Of a stretch of DNA of 64,000 bases, positions 24,757 to 36,740 are shown one piece after another (position 1 is the first letter of the stretch; every line of letters begins with the position of its first letter). Under the pieces are notes generated by a model. The model was not told the DNA's origin. It did no database searches and was given only the letters and a program-made list of their open reading frames with translations. The position numbers and the translations under genes were made by a program. This DNA comes from Gilichinskyi gelida (GTDB taxonomy: Bacteria > Acidobacteriota > Thermoanaerobaculia > Gp7-AA8): NCBI GenBank assembly GCA_038040385.1, contig JBBPII010000001.1:496001-560000 (forward strand), read 5' to 3'.

Positions 24757-27700
24757 TCAGAAGTTGACGCGAAGTCCCAGCCGTCCCTGCCAGCGCGAGC
24801 CGATGTTTGCCGTCGAGTACTGGCTGCCCGGGGTGAGGCGTCCGCCGGCCGTTTCGCGATAGACAGGCAAGCCGCTGGTCGGATCCTGCCCCGAGTAGGT
24901 GACTGGCATGTAGGTGTTGTTGATGACGAACCGTTGCACGCCGGTGTCACTGTCGAACACGTTCAGGAGGTTCAGCACGTCAGCCTGGACCAGGAGGCGG
25001 GCGCCCATGAGCGGCGGCAGGCCGATCTCGTAGTGGAAATCGAGCCTGCGCGTCCACGGCTGCGACAGGGAGTTGCGCTTCGGCGCCTTGCCCGTGCCGG
25101 CCTGGAGGCCGACCGAGTCGAGGAACGTCGTGAAGAGCCCCTTGTCCAGAGCCGTCTGCGTCACTCCGGCGGACGTGCGGCAGACCGCCGTTGCATTGGG
25201 AGCGCCGTTGGAGGTCGACGGGCAGAGGATCAGATCAGCCGGAACGAACAGGAGGTCGTTATTGGCCGAGCCATCCCCATTCACGTCGCCGCCGATGAGC
25301 AGCGAGTACGGCTGGCCCGCCTGCGCGACGTAGTAGAGACCGAAGCTGTGGGTGAGCGGCCCCGTCGCCAGGTTGTACGTCGAGGCGATGTTGTAGCGAT
25401 GCTTGACCTGGAACGAGGAGGTCGAGATCTCCGGGATGTTGATGTCGCCGCGGGTGATGAAGCCGAACTGCCAGTTCGAGCTCGCGGTGCTGGAGTTGCC
25501 CTCTCCGGCCGACTCCGCGTTCTGGTGCGCGTACGACGCGCTCAGGGTCAGGTTGCGGAAGTTCTTGCTGAGCTGAATGGTCTCGGTCTGCTCGTTTCCT
25601 TCCGAGGTGTTCGTCAGGAAGTACGCGTTACCGATGGTGGTGGCGATGGAGCCGTACCGCGGCCGGCCATCGAGGGGGCTCGTTCCTGTCCGCTGCTTGT
25701 TCACGTTGCGGTAATAGACGTCCTTCTGGGTCTGGGACCAGAGCACTTCGGCGCTGCCGCGGATGCCCCAGAAGAGGTCGCGGTCATAGCCGATCGTGGT
25801 CCGCAGAACGCGGGGGAAGCGGAAGTTCGGGTCGGAGAGGGCGATGTCCTGAACTGCTCCCGTACCGAGGTTGCGCGGCTGCGTGTTCACGTCGGGATTG
25901 AATGCCGGCAGGCAGGCCGCTGTGGTGCAGCCGAGGGAAACCAGCTCGACGCCAGTGTTCCCGTAGTTGTTCGAGATCCAGACGAACGGCGTGCGGCCCT
26001 GGAACACTCCGACGCCGCCGCGAAGCTGCTGCTTGCCCGCGGCGCCGATATCCCAGTTGAATCCGATTCGCGGCTCCCAGGAGAGTTTCTCGCTCGGGAT
26101 GGCGGAGGTGGAGAAGCCGATCGCGGTCTGAACGGCCGGATTGAACGACGGCGTGGTGTTGAACTTCGGCTTGTCGGCGCGCAGGCCGAACGTCAGCCGC
26201 AGCGCCGGGTTGAGCTGCCACTGGTCGCTGGCGTAGAGGCTGTACTGCGCGGCCTTGAATTCGGTCGGACGCTTCGGATCTGCGCCGGTGGCGAAGCCGA
26301 TGCGGTAGATGTCCGGGGTCCCGGCCTGCAACGCCGCGAAGTTGGCGAAGTGGTAATAGCCGTAGAAGTCAGCAATGAAGAGATTGCTGAACTCGAAGAG
26401 CTCGTTGTGGGTGCCGACGACGACGGTGTGATTGCCCCGGGTGAACGTCAGGTCGTCGGTGATCTCCAGGATGGTCTGATCGAGAGCGTTGGCTCCCGAG
26501 AAGCGCTCGGTACCGGCCTGGATCGTCCCGGCGCGCTCGCCGCCGGGCCCGATCTCGACGGTCGGGAAGGTGACCGGCGTGCTGCGGGACTCAATGATGG
26601 TCTGGTAGCCGACGCGCCCTTCATTGAAGAGATTCGCGCCGAAGACGCTGTTGAGCTGCGCCACTGTCGAATTGGTCTTGCTGGGGAACTGGTAAATGTT
26701 GGTCGGGTAGTAGAAGCGGGTCGTGCTGCGCACGAAGCTCGACGGCGCGTTGTCCTGGGTGGCGTCGACGTAGTTGTGGCGCAGCGTGAGGTTGTTCGAG
26801 TTGCCGAGGTTGGTGTCCAACCGGCCGAAGAACAGCTTGCTCTGCGTGGCGAAGATGAGATCGCCGAGCCCACCGACGTCGAGGCCGTATTTGGTCTGGA
26901 GGAAGTCGGCAACGGCTGCGGCATCAGGCAGGGTTGCGATCACATTGCCGGTGGTGGGGTCAATCCGGTAGACGGTGCCAGTCGAGCCCGGAGTGGCCGA
27001 CGTCCCCTGCGGATCCTTCCGTTTGTTCGACTCTCCGCTGACGAAGAAGAACAGCTTGTCGCGCATGATCGGCCCGCCGATCCGTCCTCCGTACTGCGTC
27101 TGCTCGAACTCCGTTACCTTGTTGCCGGACGGCCCTTCGCCGACGAAATCGGGGTTGCGCTTCGTTCCGAAGACGGAGCCTTCGAAGGCATTCGTTCCGG
27201 AGCGCGTCACGGCGTTCAAGCCGCCGCCGGTGAATCCGCTCTGGCGGACGTCGTACGGCGAGATGAGGACCTGCAATTCCTGGATGGCGTCGAGCGAGAC
27301 CGGCTGCGTGCCGGCCTGTCCGCCCGGAGTTCCGGAAGCGGCGAGACCGAACAGGTCGTTGTTCACGGCGCCGTCGATCTGGATGTTGTTGTAGCGGTTG
27401 TTGCGGCCGGCGACGGTCATGAACGTTCCGTCACCGGTCAGGCTGGTGACGACGTAGGGGTTCGTCCGCGCGAAATCCTGGAGCTGCCGGTTGACCGTCG
27501 GAAGGGTCTGGATCTGCTCCTCGCTGACCGACGAGGACGACCCCGTCTTGTTCGGATTGATGATGTTGTCGGCGCGGGCGGTGACGGTGATCGCTTCGGT
27601 CACCGCGGACATCGCCATGCTGACCGGCACCTCGGCGGTCGTGCCGAGGCTGACCGTGGGAACGGTCACCGCGTACGTCTTGAAGCCCTCCAAGGTCGCG

Positions 27701-27957
27701 GTGACCTTGTACGGACCTCCGACGCGGACGTTCGGAATGTTGTAGCGGCCGTTGCCGCCGCTGACGGTGTCGTAGCGAGTCCCGGTGGGGACGTGAATCG
27801 CTTCGATCGTCACGCCGGGAAGCGCGTCGCTTCCCGCGGTGACCGTTCCGGCGATATTGCCGCTGGTGGTCTGCGCGAAGAGCGACGTCGACGCCAGCAC
27901 GGCGAAGACAGCGACGCTCAGGATCGCGCGAAACAACGAACTTCGGCGAACGAACAT
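24757..27957 (-). CDS. Oar-like TonB-dependent outer-membrane receptor with carboxypeptidase-regulatory domain
   Basis: 1066 residues from ATG 27957, with AGGAGG five bases upstream; the open frame beyond it is only the antisense-side shadow of rho. Signal peptide 1-28 (ending LFAQ), a CnaB/carboxypeptidase-regulatory-like domain (about 30-115, IAGTVTAGSDALPGVTI, YNIPNVRVGGPYKVTA), a plug domain (QTLPTVNRQLQDF, IQIDGAVNNDLFG) and a large barrel to the C-terminal LGLRVNF. This Oar/SusC-like type is expanded in Acidobacteriota and is thought to import polymers or peptides using TonB energy. The substrate is unknown. Confidence 0.92.
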   Translation of the reverse strand: MFVRRSSLFRAILSVAVFAVLASTSLFAQTTSGNIAGTVTAGSDALPGVTIEAIHVPTGTRYDTVSGGNGRYNIPNVRVGGPYKVTATLEGFKTYAVTVPTVSLGTTAEVPVSMAMSAVTEAITVTARADNIINPNKTGSSSSVSEEQIQTLPTVNRQLQDFARTNPYVVTSLTGDGTFMTVAGRNNRYNNIQIDGAVNNDLFGLAASGTPGGQAGTQPVSLDAIQELQVLISPYDVRQSGFTGGGLNAVTRSGTNAFEGSVFGTKRNPDFVGEGPSGNKVTEFEQTQYGGRIGGPIMRDKLFFFVSGESNKRKDPQGTSATPGSTGTVYRIDPTTGNVIATLPDAAAVADFLQTKYGLDVGGLGDLIFATQSKLFFGRLDTNLGNSNNLTLRHNYVDATQDNAPSSFVRSTTRFYYPTNIYQFPSKTNSTVAQLNSVFGANLFNEGRVGYQTIIESRSTPVTFPTVEIGPGGERAGTIQAGTERFSGANALDQTILEITDDLTFTRGNHTVVVGTHNELFEFSNLFIADFYGYYHFANFAALQAGTPDIYRIGFATGADPKRPTEFKAAQYSLYASDQWQLNPALRLTFGLRADKPKFNTTPSFNPAVQTAIGFSTSAIPSEKLSWEPRIGFNWDIGAAGKQQLRGGVGVFQGRTPFVWISNNYGNTGVELVSLGCTTAACLPAFNPDVNTQPRNLGTGAVQDIALSDPNFRFPRVLRTTIGYDRDLFWGIRGSAEVLWSQTQKDVYYRNVNKQRTGTSPLDGRPRYGSIATTIGNAYFLTNTSEGNEQTETIQLSKNFRNLTLSASYAHQNAESAGEGNSSTASSNWQFGFITRGDINIPEISTSSFQVKHRYNIASTYNLATGPLTHSFGLYYVAQAGQPYSLLIGGDVNGDGSANNDLLFVPADLILCPSTSNGAPNATAVCRTSAGVTQTALDKGLFTTFLDSVGLQAGTGKAPKRNSLSQPWTRRLDFHYEIGLPPLMGARLLVQADVLNLLNVFDSDTGVQRFVINNTYMPVTYSGQDPTSGLPVYRETAGGRLTPGSQYSTANIGSRWQGRLGLRVNF

Positions 27958-28067
27958 AAATCCTCCTGTTGTACTGGATCCTCGGACGTTGAAATGTAAG
28001 GCCTTTTTAACACGATTGGCAGGTGGAAACCGGGGAAATTCGAGCCCCACCGGCGATTCAAAAAAAT

Positions 28068-29426
28068 CTAGAAGCTCTTCAAAAAACCGTCGTTCGTCGG
28101 AAACTTCTGAAGACGCTCGATCAACATCTTCATGGCGTTCATGGGGTCGGTTCCCGCAAGGGCCCGCCGGAGGGTGACAACCTTCTGCAGGATGGTGGGC
28201 GAAAGGAGTTTTTCCTCCTTGCGCGTTCCGGTCTGCGCGATGTTCATGGCCGGGAAGATGCGGCGCTCGAAGAGGCCGCGGTCGAGCACGATCTCCGTGT
28301 TCCCCGTTCCCTTGAACTCCTGGAAGATCACTTCGTCCATGCGCGAGCCGGTGTCGACCAGCGCGGTGGCGACGATTGTCAATGAGCCCCAGTCCTCCGC
28401 GTTTCGCGCCGCGCCGAAGAAGCGCCGCGGCTTCTCCATGGTCCGGGCGTCGATGCCGCCGGAGAGGATCTTTCCCGATCCTCGCTGCTCGTTGTTGTAC
28501 GCCCGTGACATGCGGGTGATGGAGTCGCAAAGGATGACCACATCCTTCTTCATCTCCACCAGGCGCCGCGCCCGCTCCAGTACCACCTCGGCGATCTGGA
28601 TGTGATTCTCCGCCGTCTCGTCGGAGCTGGAGGCGACCACTTCGCCCTGCTCCACCGACCTCCGGAAGTCGGTCACTTCCTCCGGCCGCTCGTCGACCAG
28701 CAGCACGAAGAGCGTGACCTCCGGATGGTTCCTGTTCAGGCCGTGCGCGATGTCCTTCAGCAGCGTCGTCTTTCCCGCCTTCGGCGGCGCGACGACCAGG
28801 CATCGCTGCCCCTTGCCGATCGGCACGAGCAGATCGACCACGCGGGTGGTGAGGCGCTCCGGCTCGGTCTCCAGCTTGAACACATGGGTCGGATCGATGG
28901 AGATCAGCTCGGAGAAGGGACGCCGGTTCTCGCGGTACTCCTCGAGCGACATTCCTTCGACCTGTTCGAGGCCGATGAACTCGAGGTTGTTGCCGGCGCG
29001 CCGCGCGCTGCCGGCCAAGTGCAGGCCCTGCTGTAGGTGGAGTTTCTCGACGACGGAGCGGGGAACGATGGGGTCGCCCTGCTGCGGCACGTAGTTGTTC
29101 GACGACTGGACGAGCACGCCGGTGCCGTTGGGCTTGATCCACAGCACGCCGGAAGAGGGGATCAGCTCGCCGGAGGGAATCTCGGCCGCCGCCGGCGGCA
29201 GGCCCAAGCCCACGTCCGCGCCGGGTGCCATCCCGCCGCGATGTTTGTTGCGGCGGGAGCGGCGGCGACGGCGTCCGCTTCCGCCAGGGAACTGCTGGTC
29301 GTTTGAATATGCGACGTTGCCGTTGGGCTGGGCCACGTTGCCGTCGGGCGAGCTTCCACCCGCCGCGGCACCGGGGCGCCGTTTGCGCCGGCGTCGCTTA
29401 CGCGGTTGACGATTGTCTGGTGTCAT
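28068..29426 (-). CDS. rho: Transcription termination factor Rho
   Basis: 452 residues. The N-terminal about 75 residues are a low-complexity basic extension with two Arg/Lys clusters (RKRRRRKRRPG and RRRRRSRRNKHRGG). The cold-shock-like RNA-binding domain (SSGVLWIKPNGTGVL) and the ATPase core follow, with Walker A PPKAGKTTLL, Walker B-region VVILCDSITRMSRAYN, and the Q- and R-loops (GGIDARTMEKPRRFFGAARN). Rho is the RNA helicase that ends transcription of untranslated RNA. The extension makes it about 30 residues longer than E. coli Rho; such basic inserts occur in several phyla. Confidence 0.96.
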   Translation of the reverse strand: MTPDNRQPRKRRRRKRRPGAAAGGSSPDGNVAQPNGNVAYSNDQQFPGGSGRRRRRSRRNKHRGGMAPGADVGLGLPPAAAEIPSGELIPSSGVLWIKPNGTGVLVQSSNNYVPQQGDPIVPRSVVEKLHLQQGLHLAGSARRAGNNLEFIGLEQVEGMSLEEYRENRRPFSELISIDPTHVFKLETEPERLTTRVVDLLVPIGKGQRCLVVAPPKAGKTTLLKDIAHGLNRNHPEVTLFVLLVDERPEEVTDFRRSVEQGEVVASSSDETAENHIQIAEVVLERARRLVEMKKDVVILCDSITRMSRAYNNEQRGSGKILSGGIDARTMEKPRRFFGAARNAEDWGSLTIVATALVDTGSRMDEVIFQEFKGTGNTEIVLDRGLFERRIFPAMNIAQTGTRKEEKLLSPTILQKVVTLRRALAGTDPMNAMKMLIERLQKFPTNDGFLKSF

Positions 29427-29601
29427 TCGAACTCATGAACCTTGGATATTTGCTCACCTTCCGATTACCTGGAGGCCAGCGAATCTGGGCGGAGAAAACC
29501 GTTCTCTAAAAACGCCCGGCAGGAAGCCTTTTCAAGATCGCCGCACGGAAGTGCGCCGGGAAGTATGCGCAAGGGCGGTGGGAAAAGCAAGCGGCCGGGT
29601 C

Positions 29602-29665
29602 GGTCACGCGGAGACGCGGAGGGCGCGAAGAAGCTTCCTCCGCATCTCCGCGCCTCCGCGTGACC
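29602..29665. repeat. Palindromic element, GGTCACGCGGAG family
   Basis: Arms GGTCACGCGGAGACGCGGAG and CTCCGCGCCTCCGCGTGACC form a long imperfect hairpin. It occupies much of the 291-base gene-free spacer between rho and the receiver-kinase gene. The rest of that spacer shows no convincing gene. Confidence 0.85.
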
Positions 29666-29717
29666 GTCGTCCTGTCATCCCGACTTCAAATTATGCGAGA
29701 ATGCCGAACATCCGTAC

Positions 29718-32498
<2,781 letters not shown>

Positions 32499-32527
32499 TC
32501 CGCGCCGTTTCGCGGAGGGAGTGAACG

Positions 32528-32758
32528 ATGGCGGTCATCACCGATCAACAAAAGAAGTTCTACGAGACCACCCTTCAGGTCACCAAGCAGGAGATCTCCG
32601 ATCTGAAGGATCAGATCGAGGAAGAGCTGGCCAAGGTGAAGGACCGCATCGCCGAGCTGCAGAGCGCCATCAACGCCTCCAAGCAGATGTACGCCGCCGC
32701 CTGCGCCCGCCTCGTCTTGCCCAACGACATGGAAGACGAAGAGGGGGGCGAGGGGTAG
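32528..32758 (+). CDS. Small coiled-coil protein
   Basis: 76 residues with GGAGGGAG upstream of ATG 32528. Almost the whole chain is amphipathic helix with heptad-like Leu/Ile spacing (QEISDLKDQIEEELAKVKDR, IAELQSAINASKQ), ending in an acidic tail (EDEEGGEG). No family recognised. It follows the kinase fusion by 30 bases and precedes the ABC importer genes, so it is probably in the same transcript. Confidence 0.7.
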   Translation: MAVITDQQKKFYETTLQVTKQEISDLKDQIEEELAKVKDRIAELQSAINASKQMYAAACARLVLPNDMEDEEGGEG

Positions 32759-33590
32759 GCTCGTCGTCCTCCGTTGGTCGTTCGTCGTTCTTCTTTTCCT
32801 CGCCTGCACCGCGCCTGAACCGGCCGCGCCCACCCCCCGCCGCATCGTCTCCCTCGCTCCCAACGTCACCGAGATCATCTTCGCCCTCGGCGCCGGCGAT
32901 CGCCTGGTCGGCGCCGACGACTTCTCCGACGAGCCGGCGCGCGCGAAGAGCCTCCCGAAGGTCGGCGGCGTGCAGCCGGACGTGGAGAAGATCGTCGCGC
33001 TGAAGCCCGACCTGGTCATCGCCAATGCCGCCGGACTCCATCCGAACGTCATTCGGGCGATGGCCGCCGTGCACGTGCCGCTGATCGTGGTGCGCAACGA
33101 GCGCCTGGCCGACATCGCCGTCTCCATGCGCCGCATCGGCGGCGCGCTCGCCGTGCCGGCCGACGCGGCCGTCGCCGCGCTGGAGCGCAGGCTGGCCGCC
33201 GAGCGCCGAACGCGCGCGCCATCGGCGCGGGTGATGCTGGCGGTGTGGACCGACCCGCTCTATGTCGCCGGACGGGAGACCTTCGCCGACGATCTCTTCA
33301 CGCTGGCCGGCGCGACGAACGCGGTGGCCGTCAAGGGCTGGCCGCAATATTCGCTCGAGTCGTTCGTCGCCGCGCCGCCTGACATCCTCCTCGTTCCCGA
33401 CCGCTCCGTCACCCCCGCGCAAGTCGACGCCCTGATGGTTCGCGCTCGCGTCCCCGGCATCGTCGTGGTCTACGTCGACGAGAACGTCTTCACCCGCCCC
33501 GGGCCGCGCGTGGCGCTGGCGGCGAAGCGGCTCAATGCGATACTCGACGGGTGGGAACGAAGCGCCTCCTCCCGGCGGCCGCCGCGCTGA
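32757..33590 (+). CDS. BtuF-like periplasmic binding lipoprotein; canonical start codon not found
   Basis: The frame clearly encodes a substrate-binding protein of the Fe-siderophore/B12 type. It has a lipoprotein signal (VVLLFLAC), then RRIVSLAPNVTEIIFALGAG, VGADDFSDEP, KVGGVQPDVEKIVALKPDLV, and a C-terminal lobe with YVAGRETFADDLFTLAGATN. Yet between the preceding stop in this frame (32637) and GTG 32970 there is no ATG, GTG or TTG. Starting at 32970 would delete the signal and first lobe motif. Either a non-canonical start, translational coupling to the upstream small gene (stop at 32756-32758), or a one-base error in the nearby G-run (32743-32748, 32752-32755) is needed. The given start is therefore nominal. 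Confidence 0.7.
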   Translation, partial: RLVVLRWSFVVLLFLACTAPEPAAPTPRRIVSLAPNVTEIIFALGAGDRLVGADDFSDEPARAKSLPKVGGVQPDVEKIVALKPDLVIANAAGLHPNVIRAMAAVHVPLIVVRNERLADIAVSMRRIGGALAVPADAAVAALERRLAAERRTRAPSARVMLAVWTDPLYVAGRETFADDLFTLAGATNAVAVKGWPQYSLESFVAAPPDILLVPDRSVTPAQVDALMVRARVPGIVVVYVDENVFTRPGPRVALAAKRLNAILDGWERSASSRRPPR

Positions 33591-34522
33591 GCGCGCTGCT
33601 CCTCATCTCGCTGGCGCTGGCCATCACCATCGGCTCCACCGACGTCTCCCTCCGCGCCGTCCTCGACGGCGACCCCACCGCCCGCGCCATCCTCTTCCAG
33701 CTCCGCGTGCCGCGGGCATTGCTGGCCGCGCTCATCGGCGCCACGCTGGCCGTCGCGGGACTGACGTTCCAGACCCTCCTGCGCAATCCGCTCGCCGATC
33801 CCTTCATCCTCGGCGTGTCGGGGGGGGCGGCGTGCGGTGCGGCGATCGCCACGGCGTTCGGTCTGGCGCGCATTCCGGGGCTGGTGCCGCTGGTGGCCTT
33901 CGGCGGAGCGTGCGCCGCGACGGGCGCCGTCTTCCTCCTGGCGCGGCGGCGCGAGTACACCGATCCAACGCGCCTCCTCCTCTCCGGCCTGGTCCTCAAC
34001 GCGTTTTTTTCCGCGGTGATCCTCATTTCATTCGCCCTATCGCATCAGAGCGACCTCACCGCCGCGCTGCGCTGGATGATGGGGACGCTCTTCGGCGCGA
34101 CGTGGGGCGACGTCCTGCTGCTCGCCGTGCTCCTCGCGCTGGCGATGACCGTGCTGGCGGCGATGGCCAACGACCTCCGCATGCTGGCCTTCGGCGAAGA
34201 CGACGCGAAGTCGCGCGGCGTCGACGTCGAGCGGATCAAGCTGGCCGGATTCCTGACCGGCTCCATCATCACCGGCGCCGCCGTCGCCGTCAGCGGCATC
34301 ATCGGCTTCGTCGGCCTGCTGGTGCCGCACTTGATCCGCATGATCTGGCGGCGCGACTTCCGCTTCCTCCTCCCGCTCTGCGCGCTCGGCGGCGGGGTGC
34401 TGGTCGTCCTCGCCGATCTCGTCTCCCGCGTCGTGCTCACCTCGTCCGAGCTCCCCATCGGAGCGTTCACCGCCGTTCTCGGCGTGCCGTTCTTCCTCTC
34501 GCTGCTGCGGAGGAGCCGCTGA
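33551..34522 (+). CDS. FecCD/BtuC-family ABC importer permease
   Basis: 323 residues from GTG 33551, overlapping the binding-protein gene by 40 bases. About nine to ten transmembrane helices, with the family signature RVPRALLAALIGATLAVAG, QTLLRNPLADPFILGVSGGA and the coupling-helix/late segment SGIIGFVGLLVPHLIRM. These permeases work as homodimers to import cobalamin, heme or ferric siderophores. The stop overlaps the ATG of the ATPase gene. The substrate cannot be told from sequence. Confidence 0.92.
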   Translation: MGTKRLLPAAAALSALLLISLALAITIGSTDVSLRAVLDGDPTARAILFQLRVPRALLAALIGATLAVAGLTFQTLLRNPLADPFILGVSGGAACGAAIATAFGLARIPGLVPLVAFGGACAATGAVFLLARRREYTDPTRLLLSGLVLNAFFSAVILISFALSHQSDLTAALRWMMGTLFGATWGDVLLLAVLLALAMTVLAAMANDLRMLAFGEDDAKSRGVDVERIKLAGFLTGSIITGAAVAVSGIIGFVGLLVPHLIRMIWRRDFRFLLPLCALGGGVLVVLADLVSRVVLTSSELPIGAFTAVLGVPFFLSLLRRSR

Positions 34523-35292
34523 TGCTCGAGGCCCGCGGCGTGTCGTTCGCCTACGACGGCACCGACGCCCTTCGCGGCGTCACCGCGACGTTCGAACGCG
34601 CGCAGCTCGTCGCCCTCACCGGACCGAACGGCTCGGGGAAGTCGACCCTCCTCAAGCTGCTGGCGCGCGTCCTCGCGCCGCAGGCGGGGGAGATCGTTTT
34701 CGACGATCGCCGCCTGCGCGACTGGCCGGCGAAGGAGTACGCGAAGAACGCCGGCTATCTGCCGCAGGATCCCGATCCGACCTTCCCCATGCGCGCGCTC
34801 GACGTGGTCGTCTCCGGCCGCGCGCCCTTCCTCGGCCGCTTCGCCTGGGAGAGCGCGGCCGACTACGACGAAGCCGCGCGCGCGCTGGCGCTGTGCGACG
34901 CGGCGCATCTCGCCGATCGCTATCTCGACGAGATGAGCGGCGGCGAGCGGAAGCGCGTTTTCCTGGCGCGCGTCCTCGCCGCGCGCCCGCGGGTGATCCT
35001 GCTCGACGAGCCGCTCGCCTCGCTCGACGTCTCGCACGTGCAGCAGTTCTCCGCGCTGCTGCGCGACATCGTCGACCGCACCGGCGCGACGGTGCTGTAC
35101 GCCACGCACGACCTCAACTGGGCCGCCGCGTACAGCGACCGAATGCTGGTCATGCAGCACGGCGCGCTGGTGGTCGACGACGTGCCGGCCGAAGTGCTGC
35201 GGCCGGAGCGGGTGCGGGAGCTGTTCGGGTTCGACGCCGAGGTCATCGAGGCGAACGGACGGCGGTGGCTGGTGCCGCGCGTTCAAACGTAA
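34522..35292 (+). CDS. ABC importer ATPase (BtuD/FecE/HmuV type)
   Basis: 256 residues from ATG 34522 (one-base overlap with the permease stop; GGAGG upstream). Walker A GPNGSGKSTLL, Q-loop GYLPQDPDPTFPM, signature MSGGERKR, Walker B VILLDEPLASLD, and H-loop YATHD. It powers the FecCD-type permease just upstream. The operon is kinase fusion, coiled-coil protein, binding protein, permease, ATPase. No cobalamin riboswitch was recognised upstream. Confidence 0.93.
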   Translation: MLEARGVSFAYDGTDALRGVTATFERAQLVALTGPNGSGKSTLLKLLARVLAPQAGEIVFDDRRLRDWPAKEYAKNAGYLPQDPDPTFPMRALDVVVSGRAPFLGRFAWESAADYDEAARALALCDAAHLADRYLDEMSGGERKRVFLARVLAARPRVILLDEPLASLDVSHVQQFSALLRDIVDRTGATVLYATHDLNWAAAYSDRMLVMQHGALVVDDVPAEVLRPERVRELFGFDAEVIEANGRRWLVPRVQT

Positions 35293-35420
35293 ACGCTGAT
35301 CGTCTGTCACTCCAATGCCCCAGGGACAAGACAAGACGGACCTCTTCCTGCCCGATGGGTCTTCCAGAAGATCCAGGCGGCGGGGATCCGGCTGCAGTCG
35401 TGACGCGTGCGTCGCGAGGT

Positions 35421-35444
35421 GCCCCGCCACGCTGCGGCGGGGGC
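35421..35444. terminator. Possible hairpin between convergent genes
   Basis: GCCCCGCC / GGCGGGGGC with a 7-base loop in the 152-base spacer between the ABC ATPase and the accessory island. No T-tract, so termination is uncertain. The rest of the spacer shows no gene. Confidence 0.35.
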
Positions 35445-36287
35445 CTACGCCTCGTCCTCGAAGAGGTTGGTTAGGCCCTTCGACTTCAATCCAGCAGCTC
35501 TCGCCAGTGCAGCAATACCCCTCCCCTCGTCACGAGTGTCGTGCACGTGCTCTTCCGCGAACGCAGGGTAATAGTGCACGGCAAACAATGACAGCAGATC
35601 GAGCGAGACGATCACGATCTTACACACCAGAATGCTCGCCACCTCCGCCTGCTCCAACGAGATGACCGTCTTTGCGAGGCCGCGCGACGTGTGGCCGTTG
35701 ATCGTGCGCGTCGCGATGTTGCCGATGTCGTCGGTCAACCCGAGGCCGAACGCTTGACCGAAAACGCACTTGCCGTGCTTGAGGCGGTTCTTCACATCGT
35801 TGTATTGCTCGGCGTAGTCGGCGAGATTCTTGATGCTGTCAGCGAAGTCGGCGAACGGGTCGTTGAACGTCTCGGCCGTGATGTCATAGCCCAACGCGCG
35901 CAAGCGCTCAACGTTGACCGTGCTGAACCCGACTTCCTCCATCAGCTCTGTCGCGGTACCCGGTCGCTTTAGCTTCCCCGGGTATGCTGTCGCGCCGCGG
36001 CCTTGGTCTTCGGTGAGGGTGACATGCACATACGCACCTGACTTCCGCTGAACGATCGCCTGCAGCAAGCCGGCGAAGTCTTCGATGCTCGTGACGCACA
36101 GCTGCAGGCATGCGGTGCAGAGCATCTTCCGCCGCGAATCGTCGCGTTCCTGCCGCGCCGCGCGCAGCAGCGTGAGAATCGTGTGAGCGTTAATCTGCGC
36201 ACCGAAGCGGATGTAATCGGCGAGAAAATCCTGCTCGATAGCCTCTTCCGTCGCGGTCAAGAACCGCTCCTCGTTGCCCGGTAACAT
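35445..36287 (-). CDS. Helical protein of unknown function downstream of a toxin-antitoxin pair (possibly HEPN-like)
   Basis: 280 residues from ATG 36287, with AAGGAG about five bases upstream. Mostly helical and soluble. The segment QYNDVKNRLKHGK resembles the N/R...KHG patch seen in several HEPN-like and abortive-infection proteins, but this is weak. It sits 28 bases downstream of the PIN toxin gene on the same strand, so antitoxin, toxin and this gene are probably one transcript. GC is visibly lower than in the flanks. Alternatives: a stand-alone accessory gene of unknown role. Confidence 0.6.
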   Translation of the reverse strand: MLPGNEERFLTATEEAIEQDFLADYIRFGAQINAHTILTLLRAARQERDDSRRKMLCTACLQLCVTSIEDFAGLLQAIVQRKSGAYVHVTLTEDQGRGATAYPGKLKRPGTATELMEEVGFSTVNVERLRALGYDITAETFNDPFADFADSIKNLADYAEQYNDVKNRLKHGKCVFGQAFGLGLTDDIGNIATRTINGHTSRGLAKTVISLEQAEVASILVCKIVIVSLDLLSLFAVHYYPAFAEEHVHDTRDEGRGIAALARAAGLKSKGLTNLFEDEA

Positions 36288-36314
36288 CACGGCTCCTTCT
36301 CCTCCCGCGACGCG

Positions 36315-36740
36315 TCACTTCGCCCACGGATTGAGCACCGGCACATTCGCAATTTCGTACTCGCTCGTATCTCGCGAAACGATCGTCAGCCCGTGATGCA
36401 ACGCTGTCGCTGCGATGATCAGGTCCGGCTGCGAGAAGGTGTGGCCGCTTTTCCGTCCCTCTTCGACCAGCAGCCGCCACTTCAGCATGACCTCCTCGTT
36501 GATTTCGAGAACGCGGTCCTCGAACATCGGCCGCAGCTTGTGGTCCAGCCAGTCGTTCAGCTCCATCCTCCGGCTCACGTCTTTGACCAGCTCGATCCCG
36601 AAGCGAATCTCGGCAAACGTGACGACGCTGACATGCAGAACGTCGAGTGTCTGGGAGGAGACGAACTGCACGACCTTCGCTTCGGGCTTCGGACGCCGTA
36701 GCTCCGACAACACGTTGGTATCGAGCAGCCAGCCGATCAC
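36315..36740 (-). CDS. PIN-domain toxin (VapC/FitB type)
   Basis: 141 residues. A complete PIN domain with the four acidic positions: LLDTNVLSEL (first Asp), VVTFAEIRFGIE (Glu), SQPDLIIAATALHHG (Asp) and VSRDTSEYE (last acidic). VapC toxins are Mg-dependent RNases that cut tRNA or rRNA. The gene starts in a 4-base overlap with its antitoxin. The sequence looks intact, so a functional module is likely. Confidence 0.9.
   Translation of the reverse strand: MIGWLLDTNVLSELRRPKPEAKVVQFVSSQTLDVLHVSVVTFAEIRFGIELVKDVSRRMELNDWLDHKLRPMFEDRVLEINEEVMLKWRLLVEEGRKSGHTFSQPDLIIAATALHHGLTIVSRDTSEYEIANVPVLNPWAK

Noticed and set aside
29427..29601. Possible small gene in the rho-kinase spacer
   Set aside because: Open frames there are short, lack a ribosome site and run into a palindromic repeat.
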